Virus record (IMG/VR): IMGVR_UViG_3300025009_000122
Location: 1 to 57,942 of that record
Length of the DNA: 57,942 nt
Origin: a virus
Reading direction: 5' to 3' (one strand)
The stretch's first letter is position 1; each line of letters opens with the position of its first letter. A program made the translations under genes and the position numbers. Positions 45,801 to 55,716 of the stretch are shown here, in pieces. Below the pieces are notes generated by a model that saw only the letters and a program-made list of their open reading frames with translations, was not told the origin of the DNA and did no database searches.

Positions 45801-48800
45801 GATATCGACGGGAGCAAACAGAAAGCCCGCAACGCCGAAGCCGGAACCCCGGATCTCGTTTTCCGGGAAGATGAAAAAGGAAACTATTCCTTTGGCTCAA
45901 GGGCGGCGGCACAAAGAGAACTGAACCGGCGCGGTCTTGAAGAAACTCACGAAGTCGTCAACGCCAAGGATGAAGGTTTCCAGGCCGGTTTCATCGGGAA
46001 GCGAAAGGGAGAGAAGCCCGAAGCCAAGAAGGAGGCTCCGAAGGAAGAAGCCAAGGCCCCCGCAGAAGTCGAAGAAACCGGCGAGATCATCGCGATCGAA
46101 ACCATGCGGGATGGAAATAAATATGAATACCGCGTGGGAAGGATTCCCCCTGAAGAACGAAGGGCGTCTCCACAACTGACACACCGGATCGAAATGCGAA
46201 CGGTCGGCGGTTCGGGCAAATGGGAAACCGCCGGGCATGGCTCTCAGCTGAACGAAGCAAGGGCGATTGAAAGGTTTGCCGAAAGAATCGCGGAAGCAGA
46301 GGCAACCAGGGACTTTGAATTCAAAAACCAGACGCTCAAAGAAAAGGCCGAAGCCGAAAGAGCGCGGATCGAAGAAAAAGAAAAGGCTGAAGAAAAAATA
46401 GCATCGGATCTCGCTGAAAAGAGGGAGAAGGAACAGGCAGAGCTTTACGCCAACGAAGAACAGATCAAAGCAACAATGGAAGGCATTTCCTTCAAGCGGA
46501 AAATGATTTCTATCGCCCAAAAGAACGCGGAAGGCAACAAAAAGCGGGAAGACGTTTCAGCTTTTGTAATCGGCGACTACGGATACCGCAAAGAGGAAAA
46601 GACCTATACCATAACCCACATCCCGAGCGGGATGGCCGCAGTATCGGACCTTGAGTTAAAAGAAGCAAGGGAATTGACATACCGGCTGTCGTTGTCTTCT
46701 GGAAAATGGGACGGCAAGGGCAAGCTTTCGGAAGAATTTAAAGAGGCAGGCGCAAGGGTTCTCCGACAGTTTCGGGAAAGAAAGCCGATTCAAGAGGCTC
46801 CCCCCAAAAAAGAGGAGAAGGCTCCGGAGAAAGCTGAAAGCCCGGATGGAGCCGAAACCCTCATTCCCTTCTCGCCTTCAGACCTTTCGCTCCAAGCTGC
46901 GCAAGCCGCGCACAGAGGCACAAGCTGGACGCCTGACGAAAGAGGCAAGCAAGAGCAGCAGGGGTATTTCGACGCGATCAAGAGCGTCCATGACGACATC
47001 GCAAAAGACATAACCCCTGAGCAGAGAGAACGAGCCGCCGAAGAGTTGACCCGGTTCAAAGAATCGTATCTTCGAAAATACATGGAGGTGCTTTCTTCTC
47101 GTTCCAGAGTAATGAGCACCATGATAGCGGGGGGCTCTAACTTTCCGTCGCGGAGCAACCAAAAGAAGGGCGATACCGCCGATAAAAAAATGAAGGAGTT
47201 TTTCGAGTGGCGGGACCGGGCCGTAAAAGCCATACGTAAGAATCTCGGGCTTGACGGGGGGAGTGCCATTTCGAGCGATGATGCCGATGCCGTAGAAAAA
47301 ATCGATGATAAGATTCAAAAACTTGAGGAGCGGCAGGAGTTGATGAAGAAGGTCAACGCCGCCTATCGGAACTTTCTCAAAAAACCCGAATCGCTCGAAA
47401 CGGCAGATATCCCCGATCAATACAAGAACGTCATCCGCAAGTTTGAACCAGATCCGCTTGTCGAAAAGCCTTTTCCATCTTTCGAGCTTACGAACAATGC
47501 GGCGAACATCCGAAGACTGAAAGAACGCTCGGGGCAGATCGAGAAAGCAAGGGGAGACGAAACCGCCGAGTTCGAAGCGAACGGAATCACCGTCACCGAC
47601 AGCGTAGAGGATAACCGGGTTCAGATTACATTCCCTGGAAAGCCGGATGCCGAAACGATAAAGAGGCTCAAGGGTGGCGCGTTCAAGTGGGCTCCCTCTC
47701 TTGGGGTGTGGCAACGGATGAGATCGCCAGCCGCTTTGCAGATTGCAAAGGACATTGCCGGAGTCGAGTCCTCCCCCCTTTACAGCACCCTATCCCCCGA
47801 TGTAAGAAGAGGAGTGGACTCTAAAACGGGGCAGGGCATACCCACTCCGAAAACCCCCGAGAGCCCGAGGAGTGGGGCAGCAATTCCGAAGTCATTCTTG
47901 GAGCATGGCGATATCAACAAGGATGGCGATTTAACCATTTACCATGCTTCCCGAGAGGCTTGGGAAGGCCCCTTTGATTTCGGGAAAGTGGGGCAACGTG
48001 GCGCTACCCAAGGATGGGGGGCGTATTTAGCCACAAACGTAAAAGATGCTAAAAAGTTCGGCAAGAACATCAAAAAGATCACGCTTTCCCCTGAAGACCA
48101 AGGGAAGTTTCTGGACGGGTCTGCCAGCCTCGAAAACCAAACCCCCTATGTTCGCGAAGCGCTTAAAGACATAACAGCCTCAATCAAAAGCCCTAAAGAT
48201 GACGACGTAATTCAAAATGCAGCCGGGTGGGTAAAAAAGAATGAGCAGATGTATCTGGGCGATCCGGTCTTTAAGCAGATCGCAGACCTGCGATGGAAGC
48301 CGAAAGCGCTTGTTGAATATCTTCAAACAGTAGAGCCGCCATCAAGAAGGGAAAGCATTACTAGGGAGATTGTCGGTCAAGTAAACATGACGGGCGATCA
48401 GCTTTATTCGTTCCTTGTAAACGAGAAATGGGGGAACGAAAGAAAGGCATCCCAGGCGTTGCGCGACAGGGGTATTCCCGGCATTATCACCGGCAGATCC
48501 GACCTCCACACGGTAACCGGATCTCCAACGGTTGTGCTTTGGGATGAGGATTACCTGAGTTTTAATCCATCCCCCCCGGCGAAGAGTGCCGGGCAGTATT
48601 CCACCGCCCCCCGCTCCTTCTCCACCCTCTCCCCCATAGACATCCGGGAGATTTTCGCAAAGCTCGGACAAGATTCGACCTTAAACGAAGATGGTTCAAT
48701 CACCGTCCAAACCAAAGGCGGGTGGAGCTTCAGCGTAAATCAGGTCGAAGAGATCGAGCCGGATCAAATCGCCTTCCAGCTTGCCTACGGTCGCCAGTAC

Positions 48801-51800
48801 GACAAGGAGAAAGACGGCCCTATCGCCGGCCGGTATCTCGACGGGAATATCACGCTCTCGCGATACGGCGATAAATTCACGCTCAAAGCTCATGAGCCGG
48901 AACATATGTTCGAGGACATGGGTATCATCCGCCCCCTCGAAATCCGAGCGATGAACGCCACCCTTCGAGGCCAAGGGCTCACCCCATCAAAGGAGTCTCG
49001 GGCCAAGTGGGTGGAAGATAACCTCTACCGGCGAGACAAGGTGCGGAATTCCATCCTCCGCGGGATGCTCCAGAGGATCGCGGACTTCGTTGATTCTCTC
49101 GCGAATCTTTTCAAGGCGACTTCCCGCTCTGTCTTGAGGGGAATGGAGTCGGGCAAAATCTTTAACCGGGCTCCGGGGGCCAGTCAATTCGCCAAAGAAG
49201 AAAGCCTCTCTTTCAAGGACGCGCCAGTCTCAGGCCGGGTAGCCCTTACTAAAGAGAGCCGCCCCTTTAAGAAAGCCCTCACATGGGACGAGCCTCTTGC
49301 ATCCGAGGCATACGACCGGCTTATTGCCCAGGCACGGAAAGAATTCAAGCCCGAGGCCGACCTTAAAGGGATCGCCTCAGCTCAAAGCATCGATCGATTC
49401 GAGCGGATCTTAAACGTCCTCAAGAAATCCGACGGAGACGGAGAAGGTGTCTACGATTTTTTAGTGGAATTCATGGCGCCCGGGTGGAACGGCCATGACG
49501 CGGCCGGCGCTTCCCGTTTTCTGATGAGAGCTGGCTTCGACGGGGTGAAGTTCGGAAAAGGGATCGAGGCGAAGTACGAAGCGTTTGACGCGAAAAGAGA
49601 GCAGTATTCCCTTGCCTCAGACAGATTGACCCGTGGCACGCTTGATGAAGACGAGCAGCTTTACGACGATTATTTCGGGGAGGTAGCGGAAAGGGGTGAA
49701 ACCCCAGGCGGTTCTTTCAGCGAAGAAAACCGGAAAATAAAGGAAGAGGATAAAACGCTCTGGGACCGGGCCGGGAAAATGCTAAGGAGGCAGTTTCGGC
49801 CGGGTGGCCTCCTCCCGCGTTCTGTCTTTGAAGAAAAGGTCACCCGGGATGAAGAGTTCAACGTGGTCGAATTCGACACGAGACACCTTATCGGGAGCCT
49901 CGAAAGTCACATCAAAAAGGAATATAAGGCCCCCTTCGAAAAACTCCCCAAGGCCACACAGAAGAAGCTCGCCGAAGCCTTAACCGGCGCCATAGCTGTC
50001 GATATCAAACCGGCGACGAAAGCGACCATCGTTTCGATGAGGCGGTATGTCGATGGCATGTCCCAAGAATACGCCGGCATTCTCTTTAACCAGGCAAGAG
50101 ACCTTCTTTCTCAAGGAAGGACCGAGGCGGCGGTCGCGAAGGTCGATCTTTTAAACACCATCATCGAGAACATGGGGGAATACGTCCACAGGTCATACAG
50201 AGCCTTCGATGATAAGAATTGGTTTAAAAAAGTCCCGAACGAAGTCTTGAGCCGGGCGCGGCGATACCTTGAGAGCCGGTATATCGAAAGCGGCGAAACC
50301 CCGGAAGAGGCGCAAAGGAAATCCGCTCTCACCGCCGAAAAGATTCTAAAGACCGGGACCGCCTACGACAGTCTCGAAGGTTTCATCAAGGAATCGAAGC
50401 TCGGCGCAAAAGACCTCAGCGTTTTAAAGCGAAGGAAAAAGATCGCCCCCGAGATCAGGGAGCTCTTGGGAGAATACGAGGACCCGAGGATCAACTTTGC
50501 GAAGACCGCAACCAAGATGGGGCGACTCATCTGGAACCAGAGGTTTTTAGACACGGTGCGCGGTAAGGGAATGGGGGTGTTTCTCTTTGAAGGCGAAAAT
50601 AGACCCCTCGGGGCGACAAAGCAGATCGCCGCCGAAGGCTCCGAAGTCTACGCCCCCTTAAACGGACTCTGGACTTTCCCCGAGATCGAGCAGTCTTTTA
50701 AGGATGCCCTTGGGAAAGAGCAGATGGCGAATTGGTATCGCTCGATCGTCCAGTTAAACGGAGCGGTGAAATTCGGGAAAACGATTCTCGCCCCGACGAC
50801 CGCGGCGCGCAACTGGCAATCGGCTTTCTTCTTTGCCCTCGCGAACGGTCACTTCGATCTTTCGCAGATGAAAAAATCTCTTTCGGGATTAAGGGAATAT
50901 TTCACCCAAAAGGGAGACCAGGCGCAGCTCGATTATTTAAGAAAGCTCTTAAAGCTCGGGGTCGTCTACGATTCTCCGTATGCGGGCGAAATGATGCGGC
51001 TCTTAAACGATGCAGCGAACGAGGACGTTCTTTTATCCCCCGATAAGTTAAAGCTCAAAAACGCCCTCAAATACGCGCAGAAATTCTATCAGTTCGGGGA
51101 TGACTTCTGGAAGATCATCGGCTTTGAGAACGAGAAAAATTCCTTTGTCAAAAGCGGCATGACCCTACCCGAAGCAGAAAAGGAAGCCGCCGAAAGAATC
51201 CGGAACACCTACCCCACTTACAGCATGGTCGGAAGATTCGTCCAAAGCTTGAGACGCTTCCCGCTCGCCGGAACCTTCGTATCGTTCCCATCTGAGATCA
51301 TAAGAACCTCTGCGAACATGATGCACTACGCCGCGAAGGATTTTAAGGAGGGGAGAAAGGGGCTCGCTTTAAAACGCGCGGCCGGCATGGTGATCGCGGC
51401 GGGTTGGACGGCGGGGCTTCAGGCGCTTTCAATGGCGGCCTTCGGTGTGGACGAAGAGGACGAGGCCGTTCGAAAGCTCTCGGCCCCCTGGAACCAGAAC
51501 TCGAACCTTCTTTACACCGGTAGAGACGAAAAGGGTCAGCTCCAATATATCGATCTATCTTATCTTGACCCCTATAACTACTGGAAGCGGCCGATCACGG
51601 CGATTTTAAGAGATCAGCCGTGGGAAAGAAAATTAACCGATTCTCTCTATGAAACGCTCGAGCCCTTCCTCGGGACCGACATCACGGCCGGGGCCGTCTT
51701 TGAAATCGTCGCGAATAAAAAAAGAGAAACGGGCTCTCCGATCTGGAGCATAAACGATACCCCGCAAAAACAATTAAAGGACATCGCGGATCACTTGAGA

Positions 51801-52352
51801 AAGGCCCTTCAGCCTGGAATCGCCTCGAACGTCGAGAGGACCTTAAAGGCGATCCGGGGGGAATACTCTCCATCAGGGAAAAAGTACGACATCGAGGATG
51901 AGGCTCTTGCGTGGGTCGGCTACCGGGTGACGACGCTCGACCCCAAGGTATCGGTTTATTTTAAGAGCTTTGAATTTAACGACAATAAGAGCGACGCCTT
52001 AAAGAACGTGAAGAGTGCCCTGAGAGACCCGAACCCGGTCGGCGATAAGGAATTAAAGGCGGCCTACCAATCTTCGACAAGAAAGCTCAACAGCGCCTAC
52101 CGCGAAATGTCCCAGGTCGTACAGGCTGCGAAAAAAAGCGGCCTCAACAACGCCGAGATTTATAGGGTTTTACAGGCAAGCGGGATATCGGTCCAGGACT
52201 CGGCCATGCTGATAAACAACACGAAGCCGACCTGGGCGCCATCGAAAGAGCAGATCATGGACGATATCAAGAAGGCTTCGATTTTAAGAGACGAGGGGAG
52301 CCGCGTTCGAGAAAGATACCTGAAGCTCGTTAAGATAATCACCGAAAAATAG
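42876..52352 (+). CDS. Giant polyvalent virion protein, 3158 aa
   Basis: The largest gene. Two tandem N-terminal units (ATNP-TG--LVL, ~3-25 and ~97-120) precede a hydrophobic region (~272-335). A 2H-phosphoesterase-like domain carries HVT (796-798) and HAT (872-874), spaced 76 residues. Charged coiled regions with KPEAKKEAPKEEAKAPAE linkers follow; a KFAWSP/FKWAPSLGVWQRM-type domain is at ~1537-1628; an ADP-ribosyltransferase-like domain at ~1686-1895 (YHASREAWEGPFDFG, GWGAYLATNVKDAKKFG); a zinc-protease-type HEPEH at 2006-2010; a second ADPRT-like fragment at ~2135-2229 (FLMRAGFDGVKFG); the rest is helical. Matches phage large polyvalent proteins, probably ejected with the DNA. Enzymatic roles inferred. 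Confidence 0.8.
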   Translation: MPTATNPITGQRLVLSGGKWLAYNEDEFKNWYAGTSQRMGLSHDPDDPEHHYDYRAAFVSGAMPGEDNHWPSEFKGPKHPNRYVDGIDTITGQPAKTATNPETGEKLVLHEGLNQWMPINKAAPKPEEAPEPGVFGSAGRGFAAGVLGIPESVGTGIQYLGERLKGQAIPPETDPKKSYASMSDNLRGKVLMRMDELRKQNVDKTEAFNQAVSETISADSASRQKIGGTVSEFGKTASDYYAKKGERFEPPASIKGKNVWDNPGLLKSPTWWAYNTSQMLPSLMATYIPGLGTASVLTKLNVTANAAKIGAALVGGMAGGALEGSSTYKDVLKNGGTEEEAARAAELMALASAGLNALSTRKLLDKAGQGFLGKLKKAGINFVTEGSTEGAEEPADVASRLAAKLITGQSLPENIGGLFVESLKEAATVFPIAGVTGAGASVMGRSEKAQKAPEAADKTQWIDTRDQRYLDQMRADLRSGKLSLEEAIARRSREPAHLGVDIDKILTEEANVSEENLFPGQTPEEQKEIEADIKRQREKKAAPDKAMEAAKKRQSEIDRISREEIESEEVERQDALKGYGLSRSGDVPGQGVDIGQQNRELLRRGIMPEQEKGAVKGLEPVPSKAIRLPMEGRLIGVVERPSPPKALPPGESRPVAALPWQDFEVVGDRPRGMELVPSKAIRMPAPLPEITIDGKEYRKTGEAKVSGETVGRWETKGKEGWTAIKNVERLKKLDEEKAVQWEAEGEVKPKVHDYSSTQINLPELEAESIRRFAAKIPEKEIYTAPDDNYGREAEPHVTVRYGMETLDPGEIAPAFEGMGPIKAKMGKVSIFESDKYDVVKVDIESDDLRSANKRVGETVDLPGETFKDYKPHATIAYVKKGEGKKYVGNAAFEGKEITIDEIVLSAKDGKMHKIKLSPKPEAEPEAKSEIIKVRDVYGQSRYVNKADLDSGKDRLSVYNPDGSKKDGRMLLRDNIDIDGSKQKARNAEAGTPDLVFREDEKGNYSFGSRAAAQRELNRRGLEETHEVVNAKDEGFQAGFIGKRKGEKPEAKKEAPKEEAKAPAEVEETGEIIAIETMRDGNKYEYRVGRIPPEERRASPQLTHRIEMRTVGGSGKWETAGHGSQLNEARAIERFAERIAEAEATRDFEFKNQTLKEKAEAERARIEEKEKAEEKIASDLAEKREKEQAELYANEEQIKATMEGISFKRKMISIAQKNAEGNKKREDVSAFVIGDYGYRKEEKTYTITHIPSGMAAVSDLELKEARELTYRLSLSSGKWDGKGKLSEEFKEAGARVLRQFRERKPIQEAPPKKEEKAPEKAESPDGAETLIPFSPSDLSLQAAQAAHRGTSWTPDERGKQEQQGYFDAIKSVHDDIAKDITPEQRERAAEELTRFKESYLRKYMEVLSSRSRVMSTMIAGGSNFPSRSNQKKGDTADKKMKEFFEWRDRAVKAIRKNLGLDGGSAISSDDADAVEKIDDKIQKLEERQELMKKVNAAYRNFLKKPESLETADIPDQYKNVIRKFEPDPLVEKPFPSFELTNNAANIRRLKERSGQIEKARGDETAEFEANGITVTDSVEDNRVQITFPGKPDAETIKRLKGGAFKWAPSLGVWQRMRSPAALQIAKDIAGVESSPLYSTLSPDVRRGVDSKTGQGIPTPKTPESPRSGAAIPKSFLEHGDINKDGDLTIYHASREAWEGPFDFGKVGQRGATQGWGAYLATNVKDAKKFGKNIKKITLSPEDQGKFLDGSASLENQTPYVREALKDITASIKSPKDDDVIQNAAGWVKKNEQMYLGDPVFKQIADLRWKPKALVEYLQTVEPPSRRESITREIVGQVNMTGDQLYSFLVNEKWGNERKASQALRDRGIPGIITGRSDLHTVTGSPTVVLWDEDYLSFNPSPPAKSAGQYSTAPRSFSTLSPIDIREIFAKLGQDSTLNEDGSITVQTKGGWSFSVNQVEEIEPDQIAFQLAYGRQYDKEKDGPIAGRYLDGNITLSRYGDKFTLKAHEPEHMFEDMGIIRPLEIRAMNATLRGQGLTPSKESRAKWVEDNLYRRDKVRNSILRGMLQRIADFVDSLANLFKATSRSVLRGMESGKIFNRAPGASQFAKEESLSFKDAPVSGRVALTKESRPFKKALTWDEPLASEAYDRLIAQARKEFKPEADLKGIASAQSIDRFERILNVLKKSDGDGEGVYDFLVEFMAPGWNGHDAAGASRFLMRAGFDGVKFGKGIEAKYEAFDAKREQYSLASDRLTRGTLDEDEQLYDDYFGEVAERGETPGGSFSEENRKIKEEDKTLWDRAGKMLRRQFRPGGLLPRSVFEEKVTRDEEFNVVEFDTRHLIGSLESHIKKEYKAPFEKLPKATQKKLAEALTGAIAVDIKPATKATIVSMRRYVDGMSQEYAGILFNQARDLLSQGRTEAAVAKVDLLNTIIENMGEYVHRSYRAFDDKNWFKKVPNEVLSRARRYLESRYIESGETPEEAQRKSALTAEKILKTGTAYDSLEGFIKESKLGAKDLSVLKRRKKIAPEIRELLGEYEDPRINFAKTATKMGRLIWNQRFLDTVRGKGMGVFLFEGENRPLGATKQIAAEGSEVYAPLNGLWTFPEIEQSFKDALGKEQMANWYRSIVQLNGAVKFGKTILAPTTAARNWQSAFFFALANGHFDLSQMKKSLSGLREYFTQKGDQAQLDYLRKLLKLGVVYDSPYAGEMMRLLNDAANEDVLLSPDKLKLKNALKYAQKFYQFGDDFWKIIGFENEKNSFVKSGMTLPEAEKEAAERIRNTYPTYSMVGRFVQSLRRFPLAGTFVSFPSEIIRTSANMMHYAAKDFKEGRKGLALKRAAGMVIAAGWTAGLQALSMAAFGVDEEDEAVRKLSAPWNQNSNLLYTGRDEKGQLQYIDLSYLDPYNYWKRPITAILRDQPWERKLTDSLYETLEPFLGTDITAGAVFEIVANKKRETGSPIWSINDTPQKQLKDIADHLRKALQPGIASNVERTLKAIRGEYSPSGKKYDIEDEALAWVGYRVTTLDPKVSVYFKSFEFNDNKSDALKNVKSALRDPNPVGDKELKAAYQSSTRKLNSAYREMSQVVQAAKKSGLNNAEIYRVLQASGISVQDSAMLINNTKPTWAPSKEQIMDDIKKASILRDEGSRVRERYLKLVKIITEK

Positions 52353-52362
52353 GAGACGGAAA

Positions 52363-52800
52363 ATGGCCGGAAGCAGCGTAACCCAGACGAGAGAAACGAA
52401 CCACCGCAAGGTCAAAACCCCACCAACAGAAGTGATTGTTACCCTTGTGTGCCTTTCGGACGACGCAAACGGGCTTGTGCCGGCCAAAGTTGTCGACGGC
52501 CTCGAAGACTTCGTGATCACCGAAGTGTGGCCGGTCCCCCACGCGACGACGCCCTTTACGAGCGCTTTCGAAGTGAGGATCGAGGAGACCGCAACCTCAG
52601 GAAGGATTTTCTTGAGCGGGTCGATCGCGGTCACCAGCAAGGAAGCTCTCGCCGGGAATGTCGGGAGTAACTCCGGCGGATACCCGAGGATGCCCGCGAG
52701 CGCCACCATGAAGATCGTAAACCCGGCCGATCACTCGACGCTGCTCAATGTCGGAAACGCGAAGACGCACACCATTAAAATCCGGTGCGAGCGAAAGTAA
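52363..52800 (+). CDS. Virion-region protein, 145 aa
   Basis: A small beta-rich protein (EVIVTLVCLSDDANGLVPAK; FVITEVWPVPHATTPFTSAF; GRIFLSGSIAVTSKEALAGN; TLLNVGNAKTHTIKIRCER). It resembles a fibre base or decoration subunit by composition and position between the giant protein and the tail fibre; no family recognised. SD GGAG precedes ATG 52363; ten bases after the giant gene. Confidence 0.6.
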   Translation: MAGSSVTQTRETNHRKVKTPPTEVIVTLVCLSDDANGLVPAKVVDGLEDFVITEVWPVPHATTPFTSAFEVRIEETATSGRIFLSGSIAVTSKEALAGNVGSNSGGYPRMPASATMKIVNPADHSTLLNVGNAKTHTIKIRCERK

Positions 52801-52811
52801 AGGAGGGGGTC

Positions 52812-55703
52812 ATGGGAAACAAATTACCGGTTCCTCCGGGGTTGTGGAAATACTTATTGGGAAAACTCACCCCCGTAAAATCGGACGCTCCGGTTGAGAT
52901 CCCGGGGGGAATCGATAACACGGCCATCGGGACCAACACCCCGGCGGCGATTAAAGGCACTACCGGGGACTTTTCGGGGGCCGTAGTCATCGGGGATACG
53001 GAAATCGATCCCGCCACCGGTATTGCGCTTACGACCGGGGAAAACCTTGAAGACAGGCTCACGCGAGAGGCCGGAAAATATAATCTTTTGCATGAGACAG
53101 AATTTCCCGGCTCTTCTCTGCCGATAGGATGGGCTGAGGCGGGCGGGTGGACAGTAAACGAAAGCCTTATTCCTCCCGGTGCCGGAGGTTGGAACAAGCT
53201 CGCCTACTGGAACAGGCAGACCACTCCTGACAAGGCAACGGTGCGTGCCCGGTTTGCCTTGACTGACCTTGATGCAAAATTTTCGCTTGTCCGAAAGCCC
53301 TCCGGAGTTATCGGAGGTACGGTCGGTGAGATTGATTTTTCGACTGCAACAATCTCTTTGTACGGCGATTGGGACGGCACCACAACGCCTCCGGCGGTGG
53401 CTGAAAGCGCGGCATTCGGGTTTACTCCAAGCGCATCGCATCTGTATGAAGTGGCACTTAAAAACGACGCTCGCAGCATCACACTCACCTTGACGGATCT
53501 CACGACCGGGGACACGATTTCTACCACGGACTCTGACGCGGGGGCAGCGTGGGATAATCCCGGCATAATGTATCACGCGGGAGGCGTAGCGTTTTCTCAA
53601 TTTTCTTTTTATGCCGACATGCCAAAAGCGCCGCAGGTGCTGGTTCTGGGGGATAGTCTGGCAGAGGGTTCCACCCTTTTATCGAATGGCGCGTCTCCCT
53701 CTGATAGATGGGCGGATAAAGTGCGCGTGAAATTGGTCGGGGATGTCGCTATTCTTGGCCGGGGCGGGGAGTCAGCCGCTTCGATCCGGAGCAGGCTATC
53801 CACCGATTTAGATAGCTACGAGCCGAGATATGTTGTCATTGCCCTCGGGACAAATGATTCGGTGTATGCGGATTGGCTTGTCGATATATCAAACATCATT
53901 GGGATGGTGGAGGCGAAGGGTGCGATACCGGTGCTTACGACCTTCCCTCCGAGGGCCGACCGGCAAGCGTTTTTAAATTCAGTAAACGCCTATATTCGCG
54001 GAAGTGGTTATCTTTACGTTGATTTTGCCAAGGCTCTCACCGCGAATAATGACGGCACGACCTGGGCAAGTGGTGTTGTTTATAGCGACAATATTCACCC
54101 GAACGTAGCCGGTCATCTTGCCATGTTCGAGCGTTTCGTGCAGGATTTGCCACAAGTGTTTTATAAATCCGGTGTATCTGGGTATTCGAAGCGAGAGATA
54201 GACGCTCTTCAGTCCGTAGCAAATATTTCAAGAAATAAAGTCCAAGCCATTAAGATGACCGGCGCGAGTTCCGGAACAGGTATCGCGGTCGCAGATAACG
54301 CCCTTATAAATCCAGGCACGGGGGCTTTTTCTCTCTATTTTGAGGGTAGTCTCGATGACTGGGCGTTTGTAGGGTTATACGGGGATCTTATTCGGAAATG
54401 GGGCAGCAATCTCGGGTATCTGCTGAGGCTCACCGACAATGATACTGTTCAGCTTTACCTCAATGCGGCTACCTATAACGCGACAGCCAAGTCGGGCTTT
54501 GCGGCGGGGCAGCGCGGAGCTATCGGTGTATCTATAACGCCTCCATCTCTTTCGGTGCCGGGCTCAGTGGCGTTTTTCAGGAACGGAAAAAGGCTTGGTG
54601 TGCCGATTGCCATTCCAGCAGCGGCTCCAGCGAATATTACATCCGCGCTGGATTTATATATTCTCGGGCAAAGCAGCCTCATAATCGCAGGAGAGGCTAT
54701 CCAGGCCGCGTATTTCAACTATGCTTTAACTGCCGATCAACACCTTGATTTATATGAAAACGGCATCGATAATTTCGAGGGTGGACCATATCTGTTTTTG
54801 TATGAAATGGATTGCTCTGTCGATGAAAACGGCTGGCTCGCTACGGCTGGAGTGGTAGCCGGTAATGTCGATGCGATTGGGGGTGTGGATAATTGGCTAA
54901 GACACACCATTAACGACTCGAATACGTTCCATGGGGTGAGGCGCACCACGCCTGTGATTACGGTGGGAGTGGATTACGATGTTGAGTTCGATTATTTTAT
55001 ACCCTCTTCAAACTCGGCTCTGGACGGTATTGGTTTATCGCCGGGGGATGGATGGGCGCCGTTTGATGGAGCGGTGGCGGGTACGCTCGATGCGGTGACA
55101 CATTTTTCTGCCACGGTAACAGCGACGGCTACAACCGGATTCCGACTTACTGCGATGGACGGTGCGGCAATCAGTTTTGCTGATGCCGGTGGGGATGACG
55201 TTTTTTATATCAAAAATTTCAAGGTGAAACAAAGCGGGGTAATGGCCGGAGCGGTGCTGGCTCTACTGCCGAAAAATATACAGCCTGCTCCGGGGCAATG
55301 GCTGGATGCCTCAAAAAATAAGCTCCATGCCATGCAGCCTGCGAGCGGGTCAAGCCTTGTCGAACCTAAGCGCGATTTCGAATTCCGGTGGACAAATACA
55401 TGGACGGCATCAAGCGCCGCCCAATACATCGGCGGGGTGAATCAGGCGGTTATTACGGCCAGGCACTTTATAGAATCGTGGGTAACAAAAGCGTCCGGAG
55501 AGGACATTGAAGACCTTGAAGGGGGCGATGGCGCAGATGCTGATCGTTTCGTGGCGACCTTTACTCCCACAACCATTCCGACGCCCCAAGCGCTCGCCAA
55601 CCGGGTGTCAGACGGGGTAAATCACGAACTCGTCTACACGCCAGCGGCAGAGGCGACGATGAAGGTAGAGACGATTATCAGGGGCTACCTGTTGGAGCCG
55701 TAG
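52812..55703 (+). CDS. Tail fibre/spike with SGNH esterase domain
   Basis: The 963-aa protein starts at ATG 52812 (AGGAGGGGG upstream). Its N terminus (KLPVPPGLWKYLLGKLTPVKS) and IKGTTGDFSGAVVIGDTEI look like virion attachment. A lectin-like beta part follows, then an SGNH/GDSL hydrolase domain: GDSLAEG with Ser282, GTND (346-349) and DNIHPN with Asp426/His429. After that comes a LamG-like region (SLYFEGSLDDWAFVGLYGD) and a large beta C terminus. It probably binds and de-acetylates a host surface polysaccharide. Last structural gene; a small hairpin follows. Confidence 0.82.
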   Translation: MGNKLPVPPGLWKYLLGKLTPVKSDAPVEIPGGIDNTAIGTNTPAAIKGTTGDFSGAVVIGDTEIDPATGIALTTGENLEDRLTREAGKYNLLHETEFPGSSLPIGWAEAGGWTVNESLIPPGAGGWNKLAYWNRQTTPDKATVRARFALTDLDAKFSLVRKPSGVIGGTVGEIDFSTATISLYGDWDGTTTPPAVAESAAFGFTPSASHLYEVALKNDARSITLTLTDLTTGDTISTTDSDAGAAWDNPGIMYHAGGVAFSQFSFYADMPKAPQVLVLGDSLAEGSTLLSNGASPSDRWADKVRVKLVGDVAILGRGGESAASIRSRLSTDLDSYEPRYVVIALGTNDSVYADWLVDISNIIGMVEAKGAIPVLTTFPPRADRQAFLNSVNAYIRGSGYLYVDFAKALTANNDGTTWASGVVYSDNIHPNVAGHLAMFERFVQDLPQVFYKSGVSGYSKREIDALQSVANISRNKVQAIKMTGASSGTGIAVADNALINPGTGAFSLYFEGSLDDWAFVGLYGDLIRKWGSNLGYLLRLTDNDTVQLYLNAATYNATAKSGFAAGQRGAIGVSITPPSLSVPGSVAFFRNGKRLGVPIAIPAAAPANITSALDLYILGQSSLIIAGEAIQAAYFNYALTADQHLDLYENGIDNFEGGPYLFLYEMDCSVDENGWLATAGVVAGNVDAIGGVDNWLRHTINDSNTFHGVRRTTPVITVGVDYDVEFDYFIPSSNSALDGIGLSPGDGWAPFDGAVAGTLDAVTHFSATVTATATTGFRLTAMDGAAISFADAGGDDVFYIKNFKVKQSGVMAGAVLALLPKNIQPAPGQWLDASKNKLHAMQPASGSSLVEPKRDFEFRWTNTWTASSAAQYIGGVNQAVITARHFIESWVTKASGEDIEDLEGGDGADADRFVATFTPTTIPTPQALANRVSDGVNHELVYTPAAEATMKVETIIRGYLLEP

Positions 55704-55716
55704 GGCGCGTAGTGAT

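Noticed and set aside
42876-52352. Giant protein as an N4-type virion RNA polymerase
   Set aside because: Size and position are similar but I see none of the T7-like polymerase motifs, and the visible domains match polyvalent proteins.
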